Part shown: piece after piece, positions 1 through 8,452 of the stretch
How the letters are laid out: every line of letters begins with the position of its first letter
How positions within the stretch are numbered: position 1 is the stretch's first letter
NCBI GenBank assembly: GCA_902490445.1
Contig: CABUDZ010000023.1
Span: forward strand, 1-24,028
DNA length: 24,028 bases
Source: an uncultured Collinsella sp.
GTDB lineage: Bacteria; Actinomycetota; Coriobacteriia; Coriobacteriales; Coriobacteriaceae
Direction: 5' to 3'
Notes under the pieces: model-generated
The model's database searches: none
What the model saw: the letters and a program-made list of their open reading frames with translations, nothing else
What the model was told of the DNA's origin: nothing
Position numbers and translations under genes: made by a program

Positions 1-2
1 AT

Positions 3-275
3 AAGCGACAAGCTGAAATAGATGCGCTAATTCAGCGAAGGCACAAGGTTGTTCACGAAGTTGATTTAATGCAGGACGAATCAAGTGGAAAGAGCCGAAC
101 AAGACCTATTAAATCTGCTCAAGTTCGGATTTGGATGGAATGCTCAATGGACTTGGTTCAAACAATTGATGAGCAAGTGAGTGCTTGGGAAAAACAGGAA
201 ACACAACCGCCGGAAGAAAGCTCCGTCGGCATCGATGAAACCGTTTGCGCTGGAGAAGAGCCGAATGGGGTATAG
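3..275 (+). CDS. C-terminal fragment of a HEPN-like protein (5' truncated by window edge)
   Basis: The frame is open from position 3 to the TAG at 273-275, so the gene begins before the window and only the last 90 residues are seen. The visible part starts with a helix containing ALIQRRHKVVHEVD (positions 24-65). This holds an R-x4-H signature (R, HKVV, H), the catalytic motif of HEPN ribonuclease-type domains, followed by D as in RiboL-PSP/MAE_28990-like families. A second helix (IWMECSMDLVQTIDEQV) follows, then an acidic tail rich in Q, E and P that is probably disordered. HEPN proteins are usually RNA-cleaving effectors or toxins in defence systems; that role is inferred here from one motif. 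The stretch is visibly richer in A+T than the pglX and pglZ genes that follow, which suggests separate ancestry. It lies 60 bp before the PglX fragment on the same strand. Because the N-terminus is missing, the family call is tentative. Confidence 0.5.
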   Translation, partial: KRQAEIDALIQRRHKVVHEVDLMQDESSGKSRTRPIKSAQVRIWMECSMDLVQTIDEQVSAWEKQETQPPEESSVGIDETVCAGEEPNGV

Positions 276-335
276 CCGTGTTTCTTCAATTTCCTGTTGT
301 TGACAACGTCTTATACATTCATTAAGAGGTAACTA

Positions 336-1304
336 ATGTCAATCTTACTTTCCGATAAATACGAGGCTCGCAAGGCCGAGGTCAACGCTCGCTTTGAGCA
401 GCTTCGCGCCAACGAGGAGGAACTCAACCGGATCTTTGCCAAGATCTACAACATGGAGGGCGAGGTGCCTATCGAGGTCGAGGACAAGTACGTTTCGGTG
501 GCACGCATCTTCGATACCGCTGATGAGATTCCCGAGAGCTACAAGGGCAACAAATACGTGCGCACCAAGCGCGACGAGATCACCTCGCTCATAAGCTATG
601 CCGTGGGCTGCATGTTTGGCCGCTATTCACTGGATGTGGACGGGCTGATTCTGGCCGATCAAGGCGCCACGGTCGATGACTATCTGGCCAAGATGCCCGA
701 TCCCATGCATGTGACCTTTATGCCCGATAGCGACAACGTGCTGCCCATCACCGACGACGAGTACTTTGACGACGACATCGTGCGCCACTTTATCGACTTT
801 GTGCGCACCGTGTACGGCAAGGAGACACTCGAGCAGAACTTGGCCTTTATTGCCGAGGCGATCGGCGGCAAGGGTACCTCGCGGGAGGTAATCCGCGCCT
901 ACTTTTTGAAGGACTTCTTTAAGGACCACTGCCAGACCTACAAGAAGCGTCCCATCTACTGGCTGTTCGACAGCGGCAAGAAGAATGGCTTCAAGTGTCT
1001 TGTTTACATGCATCGCTACCAGCCCGACCTGTTGGCTCGCATTCGCACCGACTATGTGCATGAGCAGCAGGAGCGCTATCGTTCCCAGATCGGCTATGCC
1101 AACGATGCCCTTGCCAGTGCTGAGCGTGGTGAGCGCGTGCGCTTGGATAAGCGTGTCAAAAAGCTCAATGACCAGCTTAAAGAGACCATCGGCTACGAGG
1201 AGAAGTTGCACCACTTGGCAGACCAGATGATTAAGATCGACCTGGATGACGGCGTCAAGGTCAACTACGCCAAGTTTCAGGATGTACTGGCAAAGATCAA
1301 GTAA
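336..1304 (+). CDS. pglX: Stand-alone C-terminal domain of BREX-1 methyltransferase PglX
   Basis: The 322-residue product matches the carboxy-terminal part of BREX type 1 PglX, the adenine-specific methyltransferase that marks host DNA. Recognisable blocks are the coiled region LRANEEELNRIFAKIYNMEGE (about residues 23-43), SYAVGCMFGRYSLDVDGL (about 86-103), and FKDHCQTYKKRPIYWLFDSGKKNGFKCLVYMHRY (about 194-227). Full PglX is roughly 1,100-1,250 residues. The methyltransferase core with its SAM-binding and NPPY motifs is absent, so this ORF cannot methylate alone. It has its own ATG with a ribosome binding site (AAGAGGT at 323-329), so it appears to be a translated gene and not just read-through debris. 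A TTGACA hexamer lies at 300-305 but no good -10 follows. pglZ starts 23 bp downstream. It may be the second half of a split PglX, one arm of a phase-variable pglX, or a remnant; the upstream sequence would decide. Confidence 0.85.
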   Translation: MSILLSDKYEARKAEVNARFEQLRANEEELNRIFAKIYNMEGEVPIEVEDKYVSVARIFDTADEIPESYKGNKYVRTKRDEITSLISYAVGCMFGRYSLDVDGLILADQGATVDDYLAKMPDPMHVTFMPDSDNVLPITDDEYFDDDIVRHFIDFVRTVYGKETLEQNLAFIAEAIGGKGTSREVIRAYFLKDFFKDHCQTYKKRPIYWLFDSGKKNGFKCLVYMHRYQPDLLARIRTDYVHEQQERYRSQIGYANDALASAERGERVRLDKRVKKLNDQLKETIGYEEKLHHLADQMIKIDLDDGVKVNYAKFQDVLAKIK

Positions 1305-1327
1305 CTGCAGATACGGTAAGGATATCC

Positions 1328-4036
1328 ATGCCCAAGATCGATGTAGAAGAACAGCTTAAGCTGCGGTTTTTGCAACCGTTGCCCGCATACGTGCCGCGTC
1401 GTGTGGTGGTTTGGCACGATGCGGACGGCGAGTTTGCCCCTGAGTTCGAGCGATTGGCTGCCGAGGGTTTCGACGGCGCGGGGACCGATGACGGCGTTAT
1501 GCCTTTTCACGGTGATTTTGAGCGCCCGGTGCGGTTTGTTGAGGCCTGCGAGGGCCGTATGTTTGCCGTCAAGAAGCTCATCAACCGCGATGACCTTGCG
1601 AACGATATCTTGCTTTATCGCCGTTGCCCGCGCGGCAGGCTTGAGGGCGATTGGCTTGCCGATGTTGAGCTGTATGCCGATCGGTTCCAGGCTGACTATC
1701 TTTCGCTTTTGGCCGATCAGCTGGGCATCGAGAATATCGACGCCGTGCGCGAGAGCCTGCGCGAGCACAAGACCTTCTTTGATGCCAAGACCCGCTGTGC
1801 TAAGTTTGCCGCGTGCGTTCCGCACGCCGCGGGCGCATCCGATATCGAGCTTGGAATCCTTACGGTGATCTTTGGCGGCAAGGAGCCGGGCGACGCGCGA
1901 CCCGCGTTTGTGCTGCGCGGCTGTATGGACACGCTGCTGCACGAGGGTCCCGAGGCGCTGGCCGAGTTGATGGACAAGTACTGCGTGCGCGATGCGCTCT
2001 CTGCCTTTATGCTTCGCTGCTATGGATTTGAGGGGCCGCTGTATGAGCGCGACTCATTGCTAATGCTTTCATCCCATGTGCTCATCACGGCGGCATCCAC
2101 CGCGCTTCCCGAGGGGGCGCTCAAGGGACTCGAAAGCTATGTGGCTCCTGCCTACGGACCCTATTGCCTTGAGGCGGTGCGTACGTGGGACCAGACTGCC
2201 GATGCTCAGGCGTCGAGCGAGGATTTATTTGAGATCTGCCGTTTGGTGGAGGACGCCCGCGGGCTCTTTGCGCGGTTCGAGGCCCTGCCGATTGATGTGC
2301 TGACCTCGCTTGATGTGTTCCCGTGTGTCAATGAGGCCGTGCTCTCGCAGCTGTTCTGCTCGTTTGCCCAGGGTGCGGATCGTGTTGAGGATGCGCGCAC
2401 ATTTGCTGCGCGTCGCTGCGACCTAAGCTGGTACCGTCGTGTCGAGAGCTACTTTGACTTGCTTGCCGCTGTGGCCGATATGTGCGCGTTTAGGCAGGCA
2501 CACGCGGGTGGGTTCCATCTGGCGCAACCCCAGCAGGTGTGGGATGCCTACACATCCGATTGGTATGCCATGGACGCTGCCTATCGCCATATGTGCACCG
2601 CGTATCTGCGGACGCGCTCCGTCGAGTGCGATGTGCTTGAGGAGCCTGCCCGAGCTGTGGCGGACTGGGCGGAGAATCTCTACAGCAATTGGTTCTTGGC
2701 CGACGCCAATGCCTGTTGGGCGGTCGCTGCACAAGGGGAGTGGGCCGATTGCGGCTATATCGAGGGTCCCGAACGGCAGGATGAGTTCTACTGGCATGTG
2801 CTGCCCACCTTTGTGGGCTCTGCCAAGACGACGGTCGTTATCGTAAGCGACGCGCTGCGCTATGAGGTGGCCCGTGATGTCGCGGCGCTTCTCGAGCGCG
2901 AGCGCGGCGGCAACGTCAGGGTTTCTAGCATGCAGGCGGTCTTTCCCTCCATCACCGAGGTGGGCATGCCCGCGCTGCTGCCGCACCAAGCGCTTGAGCT
3001 TGCAGCGGATGGTTCGTTTGTGCTGGTTGACGGCATGCCAACTGCGACGACTCCGCAGCGCGAGGCCGTGCTTGCCCACGTTGAGTCTACGGCCCGCGCC
3101 TTGCGCTCGAGCGCATACCTCAACATGGCGGGAACCGAGCGCAAAGCGCTGCTCAAGGACTCCAGGCTCGTCTATCTCTTCCACAACAAGATCGATGCCA
3201 CGGGCGAGAAGGCCGCTACGCAGGATGACGTTTTCGATGCCTGCGCGGACACCGTGGAGGAACTTGCCGCGTTGGCGCGCCGCGTGTGCACCGACGCCCC
3301 GGGCGCGCGTGTTGTCATAACGGCGGACCACGGCTTTATTTACACGCGTCGTGAGCTCAGCGAGTGCCAGATGCTCGGCAAACCGGACCTTCCCGTCCTT
3401 GACGCTCCCGTCATGTACGGCAAGCGTCATCTGGTGGTGCCCAACGAGGCCGTGGGCGAGCTTTCGGACGAGGTGCGCGGCGTGTTTGTTAATGTTGACA
3501 TGGGACGTTTGGGCGCCGGTTTTGAGGGGTTTGCCCCGCGCGAGAACGTGCACTTCAAGCGTCCCGGCGGCACTAACAACTACGTCCACGGCGGCATGAG
3601 CCTGCAGGAGCTCTGCGTGCCCGTTATCGGTTTTTGGCGTGCGCGCTCGGGTTCCAAGGACTTTGTCGACACGCGCGCGGCGACGCTGCGCGTGCTAAGT
3701 GAGGGACGCCGAGTGACCAACTCGCTCTTCTCGGTCAACTTGATCCAGGAAGAACCTGCCCAAGGTAAGGTCTTGCCGTGCGAGTACGAGCTGGTGTTTA
3801 CCGATGCAAGTGGCAACGAGGTGAGCGATACGGTCAAGGCGCATGCCAACAAGACTTCTGTTAACTCGCAGGAGCGCGTGGTGCATGCCAAGTTTGCGTT
3901 GCATGCAGCGGATGGATTCTCGGCCAAGGGTCCGTACTATCTGGTCTGCCGCGAGCGCGAAACGGGCAAGATCGTTTGGCGCGAGACGTACACCATCGCT
4001 GTTTCGTTTGCCCCTGTTGCTGACTTTGGTTTTTAG
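1328..4036 (+). CDS. pglZ: BREX type 1 protein PglZ (alkaline phosphatase superfamily)
   Basis: This 902-residue protein is PglZ, the other hallmark BREX component, required with PglX for self-marking and phage exclusion. The alkaline-phosphatase fold is in the second half: VVIVSDALRYE places a metal-binding Asp at residue 508, and VVITADHGFIY supplies Asp667 and His668, the late metal-binding pair. The first ~480 residues are the helical region usual for type 1 PglZ. FKRPGGTNNYVHGGMSLQE (about residues 743-761) is also conserved in the family. Length is normal. The start at 1328 is supported by TAAGGA seven bases upstream. The stop at 4034-4036 overlaps the brxL ribosome binding site (TAGGAG), which suggests tight co-expression. 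No frameshift or missing catalytic residue was seen. PglZ has been reported as a nuclease or phosphodiesterase in some systems; which activity this protein has cannot be told from sequence. Confidence 0.95.
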   Translation: MPKIDVEEQLKLRFLQPLPAYVPRRVVVWHDADGEFAPEFERLAAEGFDGAGTDDGVMPFHGDFERPVRFVEACEGRMFAVKKLINRDDLANDILLYRRCPRGRLEGDWLADVELYADRFQADYLSLLADQLGIENIDAVRESLREHKTFFDAKTRCAKFAACVPHAAGASDIELGILTVIFGGKEPGDARPAFVLRGCMDTLLHEGPEALAELMDKYCVRDALSAFMLRCYGFEGPLYERDSLLMLSSHVLITAASTALPEGALKGLESYVAPAYGPYCLEAVRTWDQTADAQASSEDLFEICRLVEDARGLFARFEALPIDVLTSLDVFPCVNEAVLSQLFCSFAQGADRVEDARTFAARRCDLSWYRRVESYFDLLAAVADMCAFRQAHAGGFHLAQPQQVWDAYTSDWYAMDAAYRHMCTAYLRTRSVECDVLEEPARAVADWAENLYSNWFLADANACWAVAAQGEWADCGYIEGPERQDEFYWHVLPTFVGSAKTTVVIVSDALRYEVARDVAALLERERGGNVRVSSMQAVFPSITEVGMPALLPHQALELAADGSFVLVDGMPTATTPQREAVLAHVESTARALRSSAYLNMAGTERKALLKDSRLVYLFHNKIDATGEKAATQDDVFDACADTVEELAALARRVCTDAPGARVVITADHGFIYTRRELSECQMLGKPDLPVLDAPVMYGKRHLVVPNEAVGELSDEVRGVFVNVDMGRLGAGFEGFAPRENVHFKRPGGTNNYVHGGMSLQELCVPVIGFWRARSGSKDFVDTRAATLRVLSEGRRVTNSLFSVNLIQEEPAQGKVLPCEYELVFTDASGNEVSDTVKAHANKTSVNSQERVVHAKFALHAADGFSAKGPYYLVCRERETGKIVWRETYTIAVSFAPVADFGF

Positions 4037-4047
4037 GAGTGTGCCCT

Positions 4048-6456
4048 ATGTTTGATAGCAATGACGACGATCTGTGGGAAGTTCCCTCGATTGATATGAA
4101 TGTGCCGGTGCAGGCTGCGGTGTCTGCAGAGGAGGCCGTGCCCGCCCCGGAGGCTGAGACTGTCGAGCCTGCCTCGGAGGCTGAGGCTGCTGCGGAGGCC
4201 GTGGCTTCCGCGCTTGTCCCGGAGCCGACGGAGACCGCTGCGCCCGCTGAGGCCGAGGTGCCCGTCGAGGACGAGTCCTCGACCGATGGCTATGCCCAGG
4301 CCGCGGCCGAGGCTCCCGAGGACGACGGCTACGACATGGATGTACTGGACGGCAAACTGCTCGAGCACTTTGGCGGCAAGATCGTGCGCAAGGACCTGAC
4401 GGCCCTTATGAAGCGTGGCGCCAACGTGCCCACCTTTGTACTGGAGTACCTGCTGGGCATGTACTGCTCAACCGACGACGAGGATGCCGTGGCGGAGGGT
4501 CTGCAGCGCATCCGCAAGATCCTCACCGATAACTACGTGCGTCCCGACGAGTCCGAGCGCATTAAATCCAAGATTCGCGAGCTGGGCCGCTTTACCATCA
4601 TCGATAAGGTGACGGCCAAGCTCGACGAATACAAAGACATCTACGTGGCGTCGTTTGCCAACCTGACCATTGAGCCGTTTGTGATGCCGGCCGAGTACGT
4701 GCGCGACTATTCCAAGATTCTCCAGGGCGGTATTTGGTGCATTATGAGCATCGAGTATCGTCGTCCCATGGAAGAGGAAGACGAGTTTGGCATGGAAGTC
4801 TTTGGCGACGATGCGCCGCGCCGCTCTAAGGCCAAGCGCAAAAAGCGCGGGCCCGAGGACTCTCCGTTTAGTGTGGCGTCGCTCACGCCCATCCAGATGC
4901 CCAACCTGGACCTGGACGCCATGATCGAGGAGCGTCAGTATTTCTCGCGCGACGAGTGGCTTAACATGCTGCTGCGCTCTGCCGGCTATGAGCCCAGCGA
5001 GCTTTCGGAGAAGGAGCGCCTGCACTTTATCGAGCGTATGGTGCCGCTGATCGAGCGCAACTACAATCTGTGCGAGCTTGGTCCCCGCGGTACTGGCAAG
5101 AGCCACATCTACAAAGAGGTTTCGCCCTACGCCATTTTGCTTTCGGGCGGGCAGACCACCACGGCCAACCTGTTCGGCCGTATGAACTCCATGCGCGCCG
5201 ATCGCGTGGGCTTGGTGGGCCATTGGGATTGCGTGACGTTCGACGAGGTCGCCGGCATGCGCTTTAAGGACACCAACGCCGTGCAGATCATGAAGGACTA
5301 TATGGCGAGTGGCAGCTACGCGCGCGGCCGCGACCAGATTAACGCCGATGCCTCCATGGTCTTTGAGGGCAACATCAACGACACCGTGCAAAACGTCCTT
5401 AAGACCACGCACCTGTTTGATCCGTTCCCGCCGGAGTTTAACAACGATTCGGCCTTCTTCGACCGTATCCACTATTACCTGCCGGGCTGGGAGATTCCCA
5501 AGATGCGCTCGAGCCTGCTGACCGGGCATTACGGCTTAATCACCGACTGCCTATCGGAGTTTTGCAAGGAGATGCGCCGCAAGGACTTTACGCATCATAT
5601 CGACCGCTACTTCCGCTTTAACAGCGACTTTAACAAGCGTGACGAGATCGCCGTGCGCAAGTCCTTTAGCGGCCTGGCCAAGCTGCTGTTCCCTGACGAG
5701 GCTATGGACAAGGATGACGTTCGTTGGCTGCTGGACTACGCCATCGAGGGCCGTCGCCGCGTAAAGGAGCAGCTCAAGATTATGGCGGGCGTCGAGTTTA
5801 TCGACGTCAACCTGGGCTATATGGATGCCGACAATCCGCAGGACGTGCACGTGGTGCGCGTGCCCGAGCAGTCCGAGGATACGTTGATTCCCGATGGCCC
5901 GCTGCTGTCCGGTCACGTGTTTGGCGTGGGCAGGTCGCAGAGCGGCGAGGTTGCCGTGTACAAGCTGGAGAACAAGGCTGTCGCCGGCGAGTGCAAGTTT
6001 AAGCACGAGGGCGTTGCCTTTAACAAGCCGGTACGCGATACGCTGGAGGCCGCGTTCGACAACTTTGTGAACCTGGCAAACCGTGTGGCGCCGGGCATGC
6101 ACATTGGCTCAAAAGACTACCTGCTGTTCTATAACGACCTGCAGAGCAAGGGTCTGTCCGAAGAAGTCTCGCTCGCCGAGTTTGTGGGCCTGTGCTCCGC
6201 GGCGTGCAACCGCCCGGTGATGTCCGCGCTGGCGGTTCCGGGCATCTTGCGCATGTCGGGTTCTATGGACGAGATTCGCGGTCTCGAGGACATTATGCGC
6301 GTGGCCAAAAACGCTGGCGCCAAGCGCGTGATATTGCCGCTGAGCGCCATCGCGGGCCTGCAGAGCGTTTCGTCCGAGATTATCTCGGGGTTGAGCCCGG
6401 TGTTCTACATGGATGGCGACCCGGTCGATGCTGCGAAGAAGGCGCTGGATCTATAG
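4048..6456 (+). CDS. brxL: BREX type 1 protein BrxL (AAA+ ATPase with Lon-like C-terminal domain)
   Basis: BrxL is the AAA+ DNA-binding ATPase that usually ends a type 1 BREX operon. From ATG 4048 (TAGGAG at 4034-4039) the protein has 802 residues; an in-frame GTG at 4039 lies on the ribosome binding site and was not chosen. Residues ~15-97 are an Ala/Glu/Pro-rich acidic extension not expected in the family. The conserved part starts at LDGKLLEHFGGKIVRKDL (about residue 100). Walker A is GPRGTGKS at 345-352 and Walker B is TFDE with D399 and E400. The C-terminal ~150 residues resemble a Lon protease domain, with AGAKRVILPLS matching the Lon strand. However, the position of the catalytic Lys (GGLKEK in Lon) is GLEDIM here, with Glu747, and no GPSAG-type Ser motif is seen. 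The Lon-like part is therefore probably structural, consistent with descriptions of BrxL as a DNA-binding ATPase without clear protease activity. Confidence 0.95.
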   Translation: MFDSNDDDLWEVPSIDMNVPVQAAVSAEEAVPAPEAETVEPASEAEAAAEAVASALVPEPTETAAPAEAEVPVEDESSTDGYAQAAAEAPEDDGYDMDVLDGKLLEHFGGKIVRKDLTALMKRGANVPTFVLEYLLGMYCSTDDEDAVAEGLQRIRKILTDNYVRPDESERIKSKIRELGRFTIIDKVTAKLDEYKDIYVASFANLTIEPFVMPAEYVRDYSKILQGGIWCIMSIEYRRPMEEEDEFGMEVFGDDAPRRSKAKRKKRGPEDSPFSVASLTPIQMPNLDLDAMIEERQYFSRDEWLNMLLRSAGYEPSELSEKERLHFIERMVPLIERNYNLCELGPRGTGKSHIYKEVSPYAILLSGGQTTTANLFGRMNSMRADRVGLVGHWDCVTFDEVAGMRFKDTNAVQIMKDYMASGSYARGRDQINADASMVFEGNINDTVQNVLKTTHLFDPFPPEFNNDSAFFDRIHYYLPGWEIPKMRSSLLTGHYGLITDCLSEFCKEMRRKDFTHHIDRYFRFNSDFNKRDEIAVRKSFSGLAKLLFPDEAMDKDDVRWLLDYAIEGRRRVKEQLKIMAGVEFIDVNLGYMDADNPQDVHVVRVPEQSEDTLIPDGPLLSGHVFGVGRSQSGEVAVYKLENKAVAGECKFKHEGVAFNKPVRDTLEAAFDNFVNLANRVAPGMHIGSKDYLLFYNDLQSKGLSEEVSLAEFVGLCSAACNRPVMSALAVPGILRMSGSMDEIRGLEDIMRVAKNAGAKRVILPLSAIAGLQSVSSEIISGLSPVFYMDGDPVDAAKKALDL

Positions 6457-6549
6457 GGATGCGAGCGTGTGGGCTTGCGTACGCGAGGCGTTTGATGCGC
6501 ACATGAGCCCGCGAGCATGGTGGCGCGCTGCGCGTGAGGAGGCCTTGCC

Positions 6550-7914
6550 ATGGCGGAAGAACGTTCTGTTGGCGAGCTGCTCGACGAGCTGTTTGGCTTT
6601 GAGTCGGTAGCCAAGCGTCAGGCGGCGCTTGAGCAGTGCGACCGCGGGGAGTTGGTGCGCAAGGCGCGCTCCCGCGAGCTGCTGGCCGTGATCGAGGGCG
6701 TCGAGTCTGCCGAGCGTGCTGCGCGTGAGTCTGCCGTGCAGGCCGTTGACGGGTATGTGCGCCGCGTTGAAGCCGAGTCGCTTGCGCGGGCTCGCAAGCA
6801 GATGGGCGTTGTGGGCCCGTTGCAGATGGAGCGGCGCTACGCTGCCTTTTTGCGTATGGAGGACAAGGCCGAGCTGTTGGCCCGCTTGGAGCAGACGCTT
6901 GCGTTTATCGAGGTAAAGCTGCGTGCCAATACGGCGGACAGGGTTCGTGCGGCGTACGATGCTGCGGGGGCTTTGGTGCTGCAGGGCGCGGTGCGTCTGA
7001 GTGACGTGTGCGTTGTGGATGCGGTGCCCCTGGATGCCGATCTGCTGTGCACGCAGTTGGAGCAGCTGCGTTGTGCCGCCGACGCAACGGACCTTGCCGG
7101 CATGATCACGGCGACGTTTGAGTCCGAGCTGAGTGCGACCGGCCCGCAGGGTGCTGACAGGTTTGCGAACGATGTGGCTGGCGATGTCACTGGCGATGTG
7201 GCGCTGGAGCGCGAGCTTGCGAATGTGCGTGGCGCTGCGCAGCGATCGCGCTTGGCAGCTCAAGCGTATCGGGCCGAGCGCGCTGCCCGCGTTGCAGGGA
7301 GCACGGTGGAGCCGGTATCGTTGCCGAAGTCTGCTTGCGTCGCGTGCGAGACGGGGTGCGATGCCGGAGAGCTTTCCGAGTTGCTCTCTCAGGTTAAGAA
7401 GTCGTTTGAGACTTATAGGTGCGTTGTTGCCGATGGCGGGTTGTTCCGTGCCTTTGGCACCGGTTCGCTGCATGGGATTTGCCGGGGTAGCAGTTATTTC
7501 GACTACGATGATCGGTTTGACGAAGACGTGTTGGTGGGCGAGTACGACGGTGCTACCAGGCACAATGTCCGGCGCGAGGTTGCGATTCCCGAGCTTGTGG
7601 ACGAGGCTTCGGCCGACGGCGGCGACTCGCTCGAGGTTGCCGTGGCGCGCATGCGTGAGTTTAACGGACGGCGCTACGATGGGGTGCTGGATGAGGATCC
7701 TGCGCGCCATGTGAATGCGTTTTGGCATGGACTCAAAAAGCTCAGCCAGTACTGCGAGGCCGCCGTGCGTGTGGACGAGCGTGCTTGGGATTGCTTTATC
7801 GATAAGGTGCAGTTTGCTTACGACGAGCCCGTGGGGCGTTTGGCCACACAGATGGATGACAAGCAGGCTGCGGCTTTCGTTGCAGTCGTGAATGTGCTCG
7901 GCGCTGCTGAGTAG
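6550..7914 (+). CDS. Unrecognised 454-aa protein in the tail of the BREX operon
   Basis: I do not recognise this family. It starts 93 bp after brxL on the same strand, with a strong ribosome binding site (GAGGAGG at 6536-6542) seven bases before ATG 6550. The first ~215 residues look mostly alpha-helical and charged, rich in Ala, Glu, Arg and Leu. A middle stretch contains a Cys cluster (CVACETGC, about residues 258-265). The last ~180 residues look globular, with GTGSLHGICRGSSYFDYDDRFDEDVLVGEYDG and a Trp/His-containing helix (FWHGLKKLSQYCE). No membrane segment or signal peptide is visible. It uses more TTG, GTG and GCG codons than brxL, so it may have a different history. Its position suggests a BREX accessory protein or a partner of the next small gene, but no function can be assigned from sequence. 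Confidence 0.8.
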   Translation: MAEERSVGELLDELFGFESVAKRQAALEQCDRGELVRKARSRELLAVIEGVESAERAARESAVQAVDGYVRRVEAESLARARKQMGVVGPLQMERRYAAFLRMEDKAELLARLEQTLAFIEVKLRANTADRVRAAYDAAGALVLQGAVRLSDVCVVDAVPLDADLLCTQLEQLRCAADATDLAGMITATFESELSATGPQGADRFANDVAGDVTGDVALERELANVRGAAQRSRLAAQAYRAERAARVAGSTVEPVSLPKSACVACETGCDAGELSELLSQVKKSFETYRCVVADGGLFRAFGTGSLHGICRGSSYFDYDDRFDEDVLVGEYDGATRHNVRREVAIPELVDEASADGGDSLEVAVARMREFNGRRYDGVLDEDPARHVNAFWHGLKKLSQYCEAAVRVDERAWDCFIDKVQFAYDEPVGRLATQMDDKQAAAFVAVVNVLGAAE

Positions 7915-7941
7915 GGGCCAGATCCGGTAGGGAGTTTCACC

Positions 7942-8133
7942 ATGAAGATCGATGTTGATGTTGACCAGCTGCGCGAGAGTTTGCTCGACCGTGCGGGGAG
8001 TGCAGCCGGCGTGGGCTTTCCGGCCGCCATGCTCGACGTGGTGGATATCGAGGACGAGTCACCTCAAGAGCTCCTAGCCCGAGCCGAACGCGAAGGCCTC
8101 GACCTCCGCGACTTTGCCGTCGACGATGACTGA
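7942..8133 (+). CDS. Small acidic protein, unknown (63 aa), last gene of the BREX cluster
   Basis: This short ORF follows the 454-aa gene by 27 bp and has a good ribosome binding site (AGGGAG about eight bases before the ATG). The product is strongly acidic, starting MKIDVDVDQLRESLLDRAGSA and ending LDLRDFAVDDD, and looks helical. It has no transmembrane segment and no recognised DNA-binding motif. The codon pattern and ribosome binding site suggest a real gene. It would fit a small partner or regulator of the protein encoded just upstream, but that is inference from position only. A 12-bp palindrome begins five bases after its stop and marks the end of the operon. Confidence 0.65.
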   Translation: MKIDVDVDQLRESLLDRAGSAAGVGFPAAMLDVVDIEDESPQELLARAEREGLDLRDFAVDDD

Positions 8134-8137
8134 GAAT

Positions 8138-8164
8138 GTGACAAAGGGACTGTCCCTTTGTCAC
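8138..8164. repeat. Perfect palindrome of the GGGACTGTCCC type after the BREX operon
   Basis: GTGACAAAGGGA and TCCCTTTGTCAC form a 12-bp perfect stem around a CTG loop, five bases after the stop of the 63-aa gene. No T-run follows on the + strand, so it is not a classical terminator. It could still block 3' exonucleases. In its ACAAAGGG/CCCTTTGT stem and GGGAC core it resembles the four GGGGACAGGCACC palindromes at 17808, 18765, 20343 and 20750, and is grouped with them as REP-like. Confidence 0.75.
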
Positions 8165-8262
8165 ATGGGGGACGGGGGCGTCTGTGCCCGCGGCCGCGCG
8201 AAAATGCACGATAAACCGTCGCAACGGAGCCCAACGACGTCGCGACGCATCCATTTTGACCG

Positions 8263-8436
8263 CCCGCTGGTTAAGTGAGTAGACTTTTTTGGAAATGCTG
8301 AGCACCCGACGAGTTTTCTTCAACAAAATCGCAGATCACAGACCTGTGCTTTGGCGATGTGGTTGGCGATTCGGCAAAAGCCTACTCACTTAGTTTTGCG
8401 CGACGCAAATTGCTCGCAACGAGACCCCAGTCGGGA
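8263..8436. repeat. Copy 1 of a ~174-bp element with inverted ends
   Basis: The element begins CCCGCTGG, carries TTAAGTGAGTAGACTTTT at 8271-8288 and the near-perfect inverse AAAAGCCTACTCACTTAG at 8376-8393, and ends with CAACGAGACCCCAG. A second copy lies at 12317-12489; the two look alignable without large gaps at roughly three quarters identity by eye. Inside, ATCGC pairs with GCGAT (around 8328-8358). No ORF is present. It could be a non-autonomous MITE-like element or a structured RNA gene; the changes that preserve pairing between copies favour selection on structure. Most of the gene-free stretch 8134-8530 is this element plus the short repeats listed separately. Confidence 0.75.
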
Positions 8437-8452
8437 CGACCAATACTCAAAT

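Noticed and set aside
300..335. Promoter for the PglX fragment based on TTGACA at 300-305
   Set aside because: No acceptable -10 hexamer lies 16-18 bases downstream; TATACA is only about seven bases away.
2423..3589. Long minus-strand open frame (388 codons) inside pglZ
   Set aside because: It is a shadow of the GC-rich codon pattern of pglZ. The composition is His/Arg/Gly-rich without any domain, and no ribosome binding site fits.
6451..7728. Long minus-strand open frame (425 codons) opposite the 454-aa gene
   Set aside because: The + strand frame has a strong ribosome binding site and operon spacing; the antisense product is low-complexity and resembles no protein.
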